Positions 9,056 to 16,848 of a stretch of 64,000 nucleotides of DNA are shown piece by piece. Source of the DNA: JASTVH01 sp042862465 (GTDB taxonomy: Bacteria; Pseudomonadota; Gammaproteobacteria; Pseudomonadales; Oleiphilaceae); assembly GCA_042862465.1 (NCBI GenBank), contig JASTVH010000010.1, forward strand, positions 113,316-177,315, written 5' to 3'. Numbering within the stretch: position 1 is the stretch's first letter; each line of letters starts with the position of its first letter. The notes beneath the pieces were generated by a model. It had not been told where the DNA came from, made no database searches, and saw only the letters and a list, made by a program, of their open reading frames with translations. The translations under genes and the position numbers were made by a program.

Positions 9056-10867
9056 TCACTTCTTGCCGGCGCGACGGCGTTCGTGTTCCTTGAGCAGCTT
9101 CTTGCGCACCCGGATGGCTGCGGGCGTCACCTCGACCAGTTCATCGTCATCGATAAACTCCAGCGCCTGCTCCAGGGTCAGCCGGATCGGCGGTGTCAGG
9201 ACGATGTTCTCGTCTGTACCGGCCGCGCGGATGTTGGTCAGCTGCTTGGCCTTGGTCGGGTTGACCACCAGATCGTTGTCCCGGTTGTGTATGCCGATGA
9301 TCATGCCTTCGTAGACCTCGGTTCCCGGCTCGACCATCAGGCGTCCACGCTCCTGCAGGTTGAACAGCGCATAGCCCAGAATCTTGCCGTTCACCATGGA
9401 GACCAGAACACCATTCTTGCGATGCTCGATGGCACCGCCTTTCACCTCGCCCCAGTGATCAAACACGTGGGTGAGGATGCCGGAACCGGAGGTCAGGGTC
9501 AGGAACAGGGAACGGAAGCCAATCAGCCCGCGCGCCGGCATGATGAAGTCCATGCGAACCCGGCCACGGCCGTCCGGCACCATGTTCTTGAGATCCGCCC
9601 TGCGATAGCCCATCTCCTCCATCACCGAGCCCTGATGCTGCTCCTCGATGTCGATCACGACGAACTCGTACGGTTCTTCCATGAGGCCATCGCGCTCACG
9701 GGAGACCACTTCCGGCCGCGAGACACCCAGCTCGAAACCCTCACGACGCATGTTTTCAATCAGGACCGACAGGTGCAGCTCGCCACGGCCGGAAACAATG
9801 AACTTCTCGGCGGAATCGCCCTGCTCGACCCGCAGCGCCACGTTGTGGAGCAGCTCCCGATCCAGTCGCTCGCGGATGTTGCGGCTGGTGATGTACTTGC
9901 CTTCCTTGCCGGCAAATGGCGAGTCGTTGACCTGGAAGGTCATGCTGACGGTCGGCTCGTCGACGGTCAGCGCCGGCATGGCTTCCGGGGCATCCTTGGC
10001 ACACAGGGTATCGGAGATGAACAGCTCATCGATGCCGGTGACACAGACGATATCACCGGCAGAAGCCTCCTCTACGTTGACCCGGTCCAGCCCCAGGTAA
10101 CCGCGCACCTCCAGAACCCGACCATTGCGTTTGCTGTCGTCGCGTCCCACGATGGTTACTGGCATGCTGGGCTTAAGCTTGCCGCGCTTGATCCGACCGA
10201 TACCGATCACACCAACGTAAGGATCGTAATCCAGCGAACTGACCTGCATCTGCAGGGGGCCGTCCAGATCGACTTCCGGTGACGGAACACGATCGACGAT
10301 CATCTGGAAGAGCGGCGTCATGTCTTCAGACAGCGCATCCGGATCCTCACCGGCCACACCGTTAAGGGCGGACGCGTAGATGACGGGGAAATCCAGCTGC
10401 TCTTCCGTGGCTCCCAGGGCATCGAACAGGTCGAACACCTCGCCAAGCACCCAGTCCGGTCGCGCACCGGGCCGATCTACCTTGTTGACCACAACAATGG
10501 GCTTGAGCCCCTTGTCGAAGGCCTTCTGGGTTACGAAACGGGTCTGCGGCATCGGGCCATCGACTGCATCCACCAACAGCAGGACCGAGTCCACCATCGA
10601 CAGCACCCGCTCAACCTCACCACCAAAATCGGCGTGTCCCGGCGTGTCCACGATGTTGATGCGGTAGTCCTGCCAGTTGATAGCCGTGTTTTTGGCCAGG
10701 ATGGTGATGCCGCGCTCTTTCTCCTGGTCGTTGGAGTCCATGATACGCTCGGTGCCGGCAGACTTGCGGTCCAGTGTGCCTGACTGCTGCAGCAGTTTAT
10801 CCACGAGCGTTGTCTTGCCATGGTCAACGTGCGCGATGATGGCGATATTGCGAAGATTTTCGATCAC
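9056..10867 (-). CDS. typA: Ribosome-associated GTPase TypA/BipA
   Basis: Translational GTPase of the EF-G family that binds the 70S ribosome and supports late 50S assembly and growth under stress. At 603 residues it has family length. G1 is AHVDHGKT (12-19), the switch II motif DTPGHADFGGEVERV is near 74, NKVD is at about 128-131 and the SA(L/K)-type G5 is ASALNG near 166. The EF-G-like domains III and V and the BipA-specific C-terminal domain follow, ending in a basic tail (RVRKKLLKEHERRRAGKK). It is divergent from glnA across a 410-bp shared region. Confidence 0.96.
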   Translation of the reverse strand: MIENLRNIAIIAHVDHGKTTLVDKLLQQSGTLDRKSAGTERIMDSNDQEKERGITILAKNTAINWQDYRINIVDTPGHADFGGEVERVLSMVDSVLLLVDAVDGPMPQTRFVTQKAFDKGLKPIVVVNKVDRPGARPDWVLGEVFDLFDALGATEEQLDFPVIYASALNGVAGEDPDALSEDMTPLFQMIVDRVPSPEVDLDGPLQMQVSSLDYDPYVGVIGIGRIKRGKLKPSMPVTIVGRDDSKRNGRVLEVRGYLGLDRVNVEEASAGDIVCVTGIDELFISDTLCAKDAPEAMPALTVDEPTVSMTFQVNDSPFAGKEGKYITSRNIRERLDRELLHNVALRVEQGDSAEKFIVSGRGELHLSVLIENMRREGFELGVSRPEVVSRERDGLMEEPYEFVVIDIEEQHQGSVMEEMGYRRADLKNMVPDGRGRVRMDFIMPARGLIGFRSLFLTLTSGSGILTHVFDHWGEVKGGAIEHRKNGVLVSMVNGKILGYALFNLQERGRLMVEPGTEVYEGMIIGIHNRDNDLVVNPTKAKQLTNIRAAGTDENIVLTPPIRLTLEQALEFIDDDELVEVTPAAIRVRKKLLKEHERRRAGKK

Positions 10868-10908
10868 AATTAAGGGGTCCTGCGGGATGGGAAATTAAAA
10901 GGGGCTGT

Positions 10909-10937
10909 AGTATACAGTACAAGCACCGAAAACAACG
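10909..10937 (-). promoter_or_regulatory. Possible sigma-70 promoter for typA
   Basis: On the minus strand a TATACT -10 box (10909-10914) lies about 45 bases before the typA start. The -35 candidates (CGTTGT at 17-bp spacing, TTGTTT at 15 bp) are weak. Confidence 0.35.
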
Positions 10938-10961
10938 AATCGAAAGACCGCCAAGCCATTC

Positions 10962-10976
10962 GCACCATACTGGTGC
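10962..10976 (+). promoter_or_regulatory. NtrC binding site 1 upstream of glnA
   Basis: GCAC-N7-GTGC (GCACCATACTGGTGC) matches the core of the NtrC operator. It lies about 110 bases upstream of the sigma-54 promoter, the normal enhancer distance. Together with the second site it forms a two-site enhancer spaced 30 bases (three helical turns) apart. Confidence 0.85.
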
Positions 10977-10990
10977 ACCAAAGCGGTAAA

Positions 10991-11007
10991 TGCACATTTT
11001 TGGTGCA
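10991..11007 (+). promoter_or_regulatory. NtrC binding site 2 upstream of glnA
   Basis: TGCACATTTTTGGTGCA is a near-ideal NtrC dyad (TGCAC and GTGCA arms, GCAC-N7-GTGC core), with the same face of the helix as site 1. Phosphorylated NtrC bound here would activate the glnA sigma-54 promoter. Confidence 0.88.
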
Positions 11008-11082
11008 CAGGCTTGGTTCGCTGTACCGCTTCAGTGGCGCCTATTGGGCAGCAAACTGCGGAATATCGCACCAAAAAGAATA

Positions 11083-11099
11083 TTGGCAAACTATTTGCA
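11083..11099 (+). promoter_or_regulatory. Sigma-54 promoter of glnA
   Basis: TTGGCAAACTATTTGCA has the invariant GG (11085-11086) and GC (11097-11098) with exactly ten bases between, the -24/-12 signature. Transcription should start near 11110, giving a leader of about 170 bases to the glnA ATG. Confidence 0.88.
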
Positions 11100-11277
11100 C
11101 CTCATCTGCGCATGAATATCCCAAGGCAGAGCGGGAGTGCTTCTGGTATTCTCCCGACTGCCAAAAAGTGAACCCGGAGATTTCTCCAGAGCCGGCATGG
11201 CAACTGAACGGCTCAGTGCGGCCTAAAGCTGGTGCGGGAAACCGGCTCGACTGAACATCCAATAAACGGAGCAAGCA

Positions 11278-12684
11278 ATGTCCAAGAACACGCTGAACCT
11301 GATTAAAGAACACGAAGTCAAGTGGGTCGATATGCGATTCACCGACAGCCGCGGCAAGGAGCAGCACGTCACCATCCCCGCGACCGAAGTGGACGAAGAT
11401 TTCTTCTCTGACGGCAAGATGTTCGACGGTTCCTCCATCGCTGGCTGGAAGGGCATCAACGAATCCGACATGATCCTGATGCCGGATGATGAAGCAGCGG
11501 TCATCGATCCGTTTACCGAGGAAACCACCCTCAACATCACCTGTAACATCGTTGAGCCGTCCACCATGCAGGGCTACGAGCGTGATCCGCGTTCCGTTGC
11601 CCGTCGCGCTGAAGAGTACCTGAAGTCCACCGGCATCGCCGACAGCGCCCTGTTCGGTCCGGAGCCGGAGTTCTTCGTACTGGATTCCGTCCAGTGGAAA
11701 GTCGACATGAACGGCGCCATGTACCAGCTGTACTCCGAAGAGGCCGCCTGGGTATCCGGCGACGAGTTCGAGCGCAACAACATTGGCCACCGTCCGGGCG
11801 TCAAGGGCGGCTACTTCCCGGTTCCGCCGGTCGACTCCCTGCACGACATCCGTGGCGCCATGTGTGCTGCCATGGAAGCCATGGGCCTGGAAATCGAAGT
11901 ACACCACCACGAAGTGGGCACCGCCGGTCAGTGTGAGATCGGTGTTGGCGCCAACACGCTGGTGAAGAAGGCAGACGAAGTACAGGTTCTGAAGTACTGC
12001 GTTCACAACGTTGCCCACGCTTACGGCAAGACCGCGACCTTCATGCCCAAGCCGCTGGTCGGTGACAACGGTTCCGGCATGCACGTTCACATGTCCCTGA
12101 GCAAGGACGGCAAGAACGCCTTCGCCGGCGACGGCTACGCAGGCCTGAGCGAAATCGCCCTGTACTACATCGGCGGTATCATCAAGCACGCCAAGACCAT
12201 CAACGCCTTCACCAACGCGTCCACCAACTCCTACAAGCGTCTGGTACCGGGCTTCGAAGCACCGGTTATGCTGGCCTACTCTGCCCGCAACCGTTCCGCT
12301 TCCATCCGTATCCCGTACGTAAACAGCCCGAAAGGCCGTCGTATCGAGGTACGCTTCCCGGATCCGTCCGCCAACCCGTACCTGGCCTTCGCGGCCATGC
12401 TGATGGCCGGCCTTGACGGCATCCAGAACAAGATCCACCCGGGCGATGCCATGGACAAGGACCTCTACGACCTGCCGAAGGAAGAGGCCCTGAACATCCC
12501 GACCGTAGCCGAGACCTTCCAGGAAGCGCTGGACTGCCTCGAAAGCGACCACGAGTTCCTGACCCGTGGCGGCGTGTTCACCGAGGACATGATCCAGGGC
12601 TACGTCGACCTCAAGCGCGAGGAAGTCGAGCGCCTGAACATGACCACGCATCCGGTCGAGTTCGACATGTACTACTCAGTGTAA
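11278..12684 (+). CDS. glnA: Glutamine synthetase, type I
   Basis: Makes glutamine from glutamate, ammonia and ATP as a cytosolic dodecamer. The 468 residues match the GSI-beta class. It begins SKNTLNLIKEHEVKWVDMRF; the latch loop block MFDGSSIAGWKGINESDM is at about 48-65, the metal and glutamate site GPEPEFFVLD near 128, and the ATP-site KPLVGDNGSGMHVHMS near 258. The adenylylation tyrosine lies in DKDLYDLPKE (Tyr397), so the enzyme is a target of the GlnE encoded in this window. ATG 11278 follows GGAGCAAGC. It is driven by a sigma-54 promoter with two NtrC sites and closed by a strong terminator. It therefore forms a single-gene unit separate from ntrBC. Confidence 0.98.
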   Translation: MSKNTLNLIKEHEVKWVDMRFTDSRGKEQHVTIPATEVDEDFFSDGKMFDGSSIAGWKGINESDMILMPDDEAAVIDPFTEETTLNITCNIVEPSTMQGYERDPRSVARRAEEYLKSTGIADSALFGPEPEFFVLDSVQWKVDMNGAMYQLYSEEAAWVSGDEFERNNIGHRPGVKGGYFPVPPVDSLHDIRGAMCAAMEAMGLEIEVHHHEVGTAGQCEIGVGANTLVKKADEVQVLKYCVHNVAHAYGKTATFMPKPLVGDNGSGMHVHMSLSKDGKNAFAGDGYAGLSEIALYYIGGIIKHAKTINAFTNASTNSYKRLVPGFEAPVMLAYSARNRSASIRIPYVNSPKGRRIEVRFPDPSANPYLAFAAMLMAGLDGIQNKIHPGDAMDKDLYDLPKEEALNIPTVAETFQEALDCLESDHEFLTRGGVFTEDMIQGYVDLKREEVERLNMTTHPVEFDMYYSV

Positions 12685-12703
12685 GTTCAGCTGAGCCAAA
12701 AAG

Positions 12704-12730
12704 AGCCCCGCCCCGTGCGGGGCTTTTTTG
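12704..12730 (+). terminator. Rho-independent terminator of glnA
   Basis: Perfect 8-bp stem AGCCCCGC (12704-12711) / GCGGGGCT (12717-12724) with a 5-base loop, followed by a T-run, about 20 bases after the glnA stop. Confidence 0.92.
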
Positions 12731-12736
12731 TGGGTT

Positions 12737-12775
12737 AGGGGTGAGGTCGCGCTTCGCGCTGTGAGGCGTGAGGCT
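12737..12775. repeat. REP-like GTGAGG repeat element, copy 2
   Basis: AGGGGTGAGG, a CGCGCTTCGCG palindromic core and GTGAGGCGTGAGGCT occur in the same order as in the element at 8904-8951. It sits between the glnA terminator and the marR gene. Confidence 0.5.
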
Positions 12776-12879
12776 CCTCACCTCCTCCAAATTTTAACCA
12801 TCCTCCACTTCCCTCCCACCTATATAGTTAGTACCCTACTCATATACAAGCTTATCTTAAGTCAGCATCCTAACTATTT

Positions 12880-13332
12880 ATGAGCCAAACCTCGCCCCAC
12901 TTCGGTTTTATCCTGGCCGACTGCGCACGCCTGCAGCGCCGCTACTTCGATCGACGCGCCAAGGGCACCGGCCTGAGCCGTGCCCAATGGTCCGTGCTCG
13001 CCCAGTTGTCGCGGCACGAAGGTCTCAAGCAGGCCGAGTTGGCGGAATTGCTGGAACTGCAGCCGATTTCCCTCGCCCGTCATATTGATCGGCTGGAGGC
13101 CCAGGGTTGTGTGGAAAGACGCCCCGATCCGCAGGACCGGCGCGCCCGTAGGTTATTCCTGACCGACAAAGCCGGCCCCCTGCTGGACCAACTGCAATGC
13201 CTGGGGCAGGAGGTCCGCGAACAGGCCCTCGCCGGACTCGACGAAGAACAGCGTCGGCTGGTGCATGCGGCGCTGAGCCAGGTCCGCGACAACCTGTCCC
13301 ACAGCCTGACCCGACTCGAGGAGGGGCATTGA
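12880..13332 (+). CDS. MarR-family transcriptional regulator
   Basis: 150 residues with a winged helix-turn-helix. The scaffold GLSRAQWSVLAQLSRHEGLKQAELAELLELQPISLARHIDRLEAQGCVERRP covers residues 30-83, and the wing PDPQDRRARRLFLTDKAG is the MarR DR-x-R motif. A long C-terminal helix serves dimerisation. It probably represses itself and the emrAB-type efflux genes that follow with a TGATG stop-start overlap, and is released by a small aromatic ligand, as for EmrR and related regulators. The ATG has no good Shine-Dalgarno sequence. A 7-bp inverted repeat TAGTTAG (12825-12831) / CTAACTA (12870-12876) in the upstream AT-rich gap could contribute to an operator. The ligand is unknown. Confidence 0.9.
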   Translation: MSQTSPHFGFILADCARLQRRYFDRRAKGTGLSRAQWSVLAQLSRHEGLKQAELAELLELQPISLARHIDRLEAQGCVERRPDPQDRRARRLFLTDKAGPLLDQLQCLGQEVREQALAGLDEEQRRLVHAALSQVRDNLSHSLTRLEEGH

Positions 13333-14444
13333 TGAGCGAACAAACACCTGCACCGCGCCCGTCACGGCGAAAGCGCCGCCTGCGGCGTGTGCTGTTGATC
13401 AGCATCCCGCTGACGGTCGCGGTTATCGCCCTCCTGGTCACCCTGTTCGGGGGGCGCTATGTGGGTACCGAAAACGCCTACGTGCGCACACCGCTGATCA
13501 ATGTGGCGCCACAGGTCAGCGGCCCGGTCAGCGAGGTGCTGGTGGCGGAAAACCAGCAAGTATCCGCCGGCGACCCGCTGTTCCGGATCGACCCGACCCC
13601 CTACCGTATCGCGGTCAATCGCGCCGAGGCCCAGTTGCATCAGGCGGCCAACCGCATCCGCACGCTTCAGGCCAGCTATGCCACCAAGCAGGAAGAGCTG
13701 GCCCTGGCCCAGGAGAATACTGCCTATTCAAAGCGTGAATATGCCCGCCAGCAGAAGCTGGCCAAGGACAACCTGACTTCACGGTCGGCCCTGGAAAAAT
13801 ACCGGCACGAGCTCACCACGGCCCAGCAACAGGCCAAGACCCTCAACCGGGATCTGCAGCGGATTGCCGCCAGCCTTGGGGGGAAACCGGATATCGCGGT
13901 CGAGGACCATCCGGATTATCAGGCCGCCCAGGCCAGCCTGCATGCCGCAGAGCTGGACCTGGCTCACACCACGGTACGCGCGCCTTTTACCGGCGTCGCC
14001 GAGAAGACGCCGGATCCCGGCACCTATCTGAAAGGCGGCACCAGTGCCATGAGCCTGGTGGGCAGCGAACAGCCCTGGATCGAGGCCAATTTCAAGGAAA
14101 CCGCACTGACCTGGCTCAAGCCCGGCCAACCGGTACAGATCGAAGTGGACACCTACCCCGATCGCCACTTTCAGGGCACGGTGGAGAGCATTTCCCACGC
14201 CACCGGCGCGGAATTCGCCATCCTGCCGCCCCAGAATGCTACCGGTAACTGGGTCAAAGTCGTGCAGCGCATTCCCGTGCGTATCCGACTGGATGAGGCG
14301 CCACAGGATTCCATTCTGCGGGCCGGCATGAGCACCGCCGTGGAGGTGGATACCGGCTACCACACCGCGACCGGCCTGCCCCTGATTTCCTGGTTGCGCG
14401 GACTGGTCGGCAGTGCCCACGCCAGCGAAACCGGACCGCAATGA
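13332..14444 (+). CDS. emrA: EmrA-like membrane fusion protein (HlyD family)
   Basis: Periplasmic adaptor that joins the EmrB-type inner-membrane transporter to an outer-membrane channel for multidrug export. It has 370 residues from the ATG that overlaps the marR stop. The N-terminus is basic (SRRKRRLRR), followed by a single membrane anchor (about 20-40). A YVGTENAYVRTPLINVAPQVSG segment starts the barrel-sandwich hybrid, a coiled coil runs through about 95-190 (Ala/Gln/Glu-rich), the second lipoyl half is LAHTTVRAPFTGVAEK, and a beta-barrel domain with IEANFKETALTWLKPGQPV is near 250. It overlaps emrB by four bases. Substrate cannot be inferred. Confidence 0.93.
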   Translation: MSEQTPAPRPSRRKRRLRRVLLISIPLTVAVIALLVTLFGGRYVGTENAYVRTPLINVAPQVSGPVSEVLVAENQQVSAGDPLFRIDPTPYRIAVNRAEAQLHQAANRIRTLQASYATKQEELALAQENTAYSKREYARQQKLAKDNLTSRSALEKYRHELTTAQQQAKTLNRDLQRIAASLGGKPDIAVEDHPDYQAAQASLHAAELDLAHTTVRAPFTGVAEKTPDPGTYLKGGTSAMSLVGSEQPWIEANFKETALTWLKPGQPVQIEVDTYPDRHFQGTVESISHATGAEFAILPPQNATGNWVKVVQRIPVRIRLDEAPQDSILRAGMSTAVEVDTGYHTATGLPLISWLRGLVGSAHASETGPQ

Positions 14445-15949
14445 CCGCCAGCCGCTCCGCCCGCCAGCAGCGCGGCCTGGTGACGGTGTCCATCATGCTG
14501 GCCACCATCATGCAGGCCCTGGACACCACCATCGCCAACGTCGCGCTGCCCCACATGCAGGGCAACATGTCCGCAACCAGCGAGCAGATCTCGTGGGTGC
14601 TGACCTCCTACATCGTGGCCGCCGCCATCATGACACCCATGACCGGGTTTCTGGCGGCGCGCATGGGCCGCAAGCGGCTCTTTCTTGCTGCAGTCACCGG
14701 CTTTACCATTTCTTCCGCCCTGTGCGGCCTGGCTGCCAGCCTGGAACAGATCGTTCTCTTCCGTCTACTGCAGGGCATCTTCGGCGCCGGACTGGTGCCG
14801 CTGTCCCAGGCGGTGCTGCTGGACACTTACCCGCGGGAAAAACACGGCTCGGCCATGGCCCTGTGGGGGGTGGGCGTCATGATCGGTCCGATTCTGGGCC
14901 CGACTCTCGGAGGTTACCTGACTGAGGTGCTCAACTGGCGCTGGGTGTTTTTCATCAACGTACCGTTTGGCCTCCTCTCACTGGCGGGCATTTTTGCCTT
15001 CGTAGAGGAGACCGAACGGCAGCAGCGCCGTTTCGACCTGTTCGGCTTCGCCCTCCTCAGCCTGGCCATCGGCTCCCTGCAGCTGATGCTCGACCGCGGC
15101 CAGAGCCTGGACTGGTTCGCCTCTACCGAGATCACCCTGGAAATGGTCATCGCCGGAACGGCCCTGGCCATGTTTCTGGTACACATGCTCACTGCCCGCG
15201 ATCCGTTCCTGGAGCCAGGCCTGTTTCGGGATCGCAACCTGGTCATTGGTCTGGTATTCATCTTTGTCGTCGGTATCATCCTGCTCGCCACACTCGCCTT
15301 GCTGCCGCCGTTCCTGCAGCATTTGATGGGATTCCCGGTGCTGACCACGGGGCTGGTGCTCGCGCCGCGGGGTATCGGCAGCATGTTCGCGATGATGATG
15401 GTGGGGCGACTGGTCAACCGGGTCGACATTCGCCTGCTGATCTTTGTCGGGCTCTGCCTGACCGCCACCAGTCTCTGGGAAATGGCCGCCTTCACCACCG
15501 ATGTAAGCACCTGGACCATCGCCCGCACGGGCCTGATTCAGGGCATGGGGCTGGGCTTCATTTTTGTACCCCTGAGCACCATCACCTTCGCCACCCTGGC
15601 GACCCGCTATCGCACCGAAGCCACGGCCATGTTCAGCCTGATGCGCAACATCGGCAGTTCCATCGGGATCTCCGTGATGGTGACCCTGGTCGCCCGCAAC
15701 ACCCAGATCAACCATGCGGTGCTGGGCGAATCGATGAACCCGTTCCGGCCCGCCATGCAAAACCTGCCCCCGGAACTTTCCGCCCACGACACCGCGAGCC
15801 TGTCGTTGCTCAACGAACTGCTCACCGGCCAGGCCGCCACCATTGCCTATCTCAATGATTTCCGCCTGATGGCATGGATCGCCCTCGCCGCGATCCCCAT
15901 GCTGTTGCTGCTGCGATCACGACCGGCACCGGCGCCCGCGACCGCCTGA
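14441..15949 (+). CDS. emrB: EmrB-like multidrug efflux transporter (MFS, DHA2 family)
   Basis: 502-residue proton-driven exporter with the 14-helix DHA2 layout. TM1 carries the family signature ALDTTIANVALPHMQG. Loop 2-3 has GFLAARMGRKRLF (motif A), TM4 has FRLLQGIFGAGLVPLSQA, and TM5 holds motif C (GVGVMIGPILGPTLGGYL), the antiporter motif. It is the last gene of a marR-emrA-emrB operon with four-base overlaps. No terminator is evident after it; the next gene begins 78 bases on and has its own TACAAT-like box. Confidence 0.94.
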   Translation: MTASRSARQQRGLVTVSIMLATIMQALDTTIANVALPHMQGNMSATSEQISWVLTSYIVAAAIMTPMTGFLAARMGRKRLFLAAVTGFTISSALCGLAASLEQIVLFRLLQGIFGAGLVPLSQAVLLDTYPREKHGSAMALWGVGVMIGPILGPTLGGYLTEVLNWRWVFFINVPFGLLSLAGIFAFVEETERQQRRFDLFGFALLSLAIGSLQLMLDRGQSLDWFASTEITLEMVIAGTALAMFLVHMLTARDPFLEPGLFRDRNLVIGLVFIFVVGIILLATLALLPPFLQHLMGFPVLTTGLVLAPRGIGSMFAMMMVGRLVNRVDIRLLIFVGLCLTATSLWEMAAFTTDVSTWTIARTGLIQGMGLGFIFVPLSTITFATLATRYRTEATAMFSLMRNIGSSIGISVMVTLVARNTQINHAVLGESMNPFRPAMQNLPPELSAHDTASLSLLNELLTGQAATIAYLNDFRLMAWIALAAIPMLLLLRSRPAPAPATA

Positions 15950-16027
15950 AGGGCGTCTGACGCTTAACATTTGCATTCCCCACAGCGCCCTACAATAATC
16001 ATTGGAATTGCCAATCAAGGAGTTCAT

Positions 16028-16564
16028 ATGCCGCAGTTCAAGGCGCTCGCTCTGATAGTCATCGGCGCGGGGTTGTTCATCGGCACTGCCGTCCAGGCTC
16101 AGGTTTACCGTTACATCGATAAAAACGGCAATGTTGTATTTACAGACGAGCCCCATGAAGGCGCCGAGCCGATTGAGGTCAGGGAGGTCCCGACCATCAC
16201 GCTGCCCAAAGGCAAGCCGCTGACGGAAGAGACCATCAAGGAAGCGGAAAGGCAGCAACCACAGGGTCCTCCATACCAGGAGATTCGCTTTCAAAAGCCG
16301 AATAACAAAACGGCTTTCTGGAGTGGCAGCGGCGATGTGAACGTGGAGGTTAGTGCCCAGCCGGCTTTGAAGGAGGGACACCAGTTCCGCCTGAAGGTCG
16401 ATGGCCAGACCATTGCGACACAGACATCCGGATCCTTCCTGATCCGCAACATGGACCGCGGCACTCACCAGGCGACGGTTGCTGTGACCAATGGCGAAGG
16501 CACTGTGGTCCAGGAAGGTGCAAGTATCGAGTTCACCATCCACCGTCCTTCCGTCCAGAACTGA
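16028..16564 (+). CDS. Exported DUF4124-domain protein
   Basis: 178 residues from ATG 16028, which has AAGGAG seven bases upstream; an in-frame ATG 57 bases earlier lacks a binding site. An N-terminal signal peptide (FKALALIVIGAGLFIGTAV, cut after VQA) precedes the DUF4124 block VYRYIDKNGNVVFTDEPHE (about 24-42). The C-terminal part has beta strands and a segment resembling Ig-like domains (FRLKVDGQTIATQTSG...). Proteins of this type often sit between glnA and ntrB in pseudomonads and Marinobacter. The function is unknown; periplasmic location is likely. Confidence 0.85.
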   Translation: MPQFKALALIVIGAGLFIGTAVQAQVYRYIDKNGNVVFTDEPHEGAEPIEVREVPTITLPKGKPLTEETIKEAERQQPQGPPYQEIRFQKPNNKTAFWSGSGDVNVEVSAQPALKEGHQFRLKVDGQTIATQTSGSFLIRNMDRGTHQATVAVTNGEGTVVQEGASIEFTIHRPSVQN

Positions 16565-16628
16565 CCCCATCTGGCGACCCGGGAAGCAGCCTGCCGCGGC
16601 TTCCCCTTCCCCCACCCCGAAAATCGAC

Positions 16629-16657
16629 GCACCGTTTTGGTGCGCAAGCACTATAAT
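16629..16657 (+). promoter_or_regulatory. ntrBC promoter with an overlapping NtrC operator
   Basis: GCACCGTTTTGGTGC (16629-16643) is a GCAC-N7-GTGC NtrC site. A TATAAT -10 box lies at 16652-16657, so the operator covers the -35 region. In enteric bacteria NtrC represses glnLp in exactly this way; here autorepression is inferred from that layout. The start would be about 185 bases before ntrB. Confidence 0.75.
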
Positions 16658-16848
16658 GGATGGCAGGATGACCCGGGATGGGTCGCAGCCTGAACTATCT
16701 TCGTAACCCACCTTAAAACACGGAATACCGTCCCATCCCGCGTCAGCCGGGAACAGGTTCTGCGACATACAGCCAGTGACCGCTTTCGACCGTTTGTGGT
16801 TCGTTTTTTGCAACCCTATACGGGAACAACCGAGGGACTGAGGGACTT

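Noticed and set aside
8945..10282. Open frame of 445 codons antisense to typA
   Set aside because: Shadow of a strongly conserved GTPase gene; no recognisable domain.
10905..10920. LexA (SOS) box between typA and glnA
   Set aside because: CTGTAGTATACAG has only seven bases between CTG and CAG, not ten.
11041..12651. Open frame of 536 codons antisense to glnA
   Set aside because: It mirrors glnA codon by codon, as often happens in GC-rich genes, has no domain and covers the glnA promoter; glnA is unmistakable.
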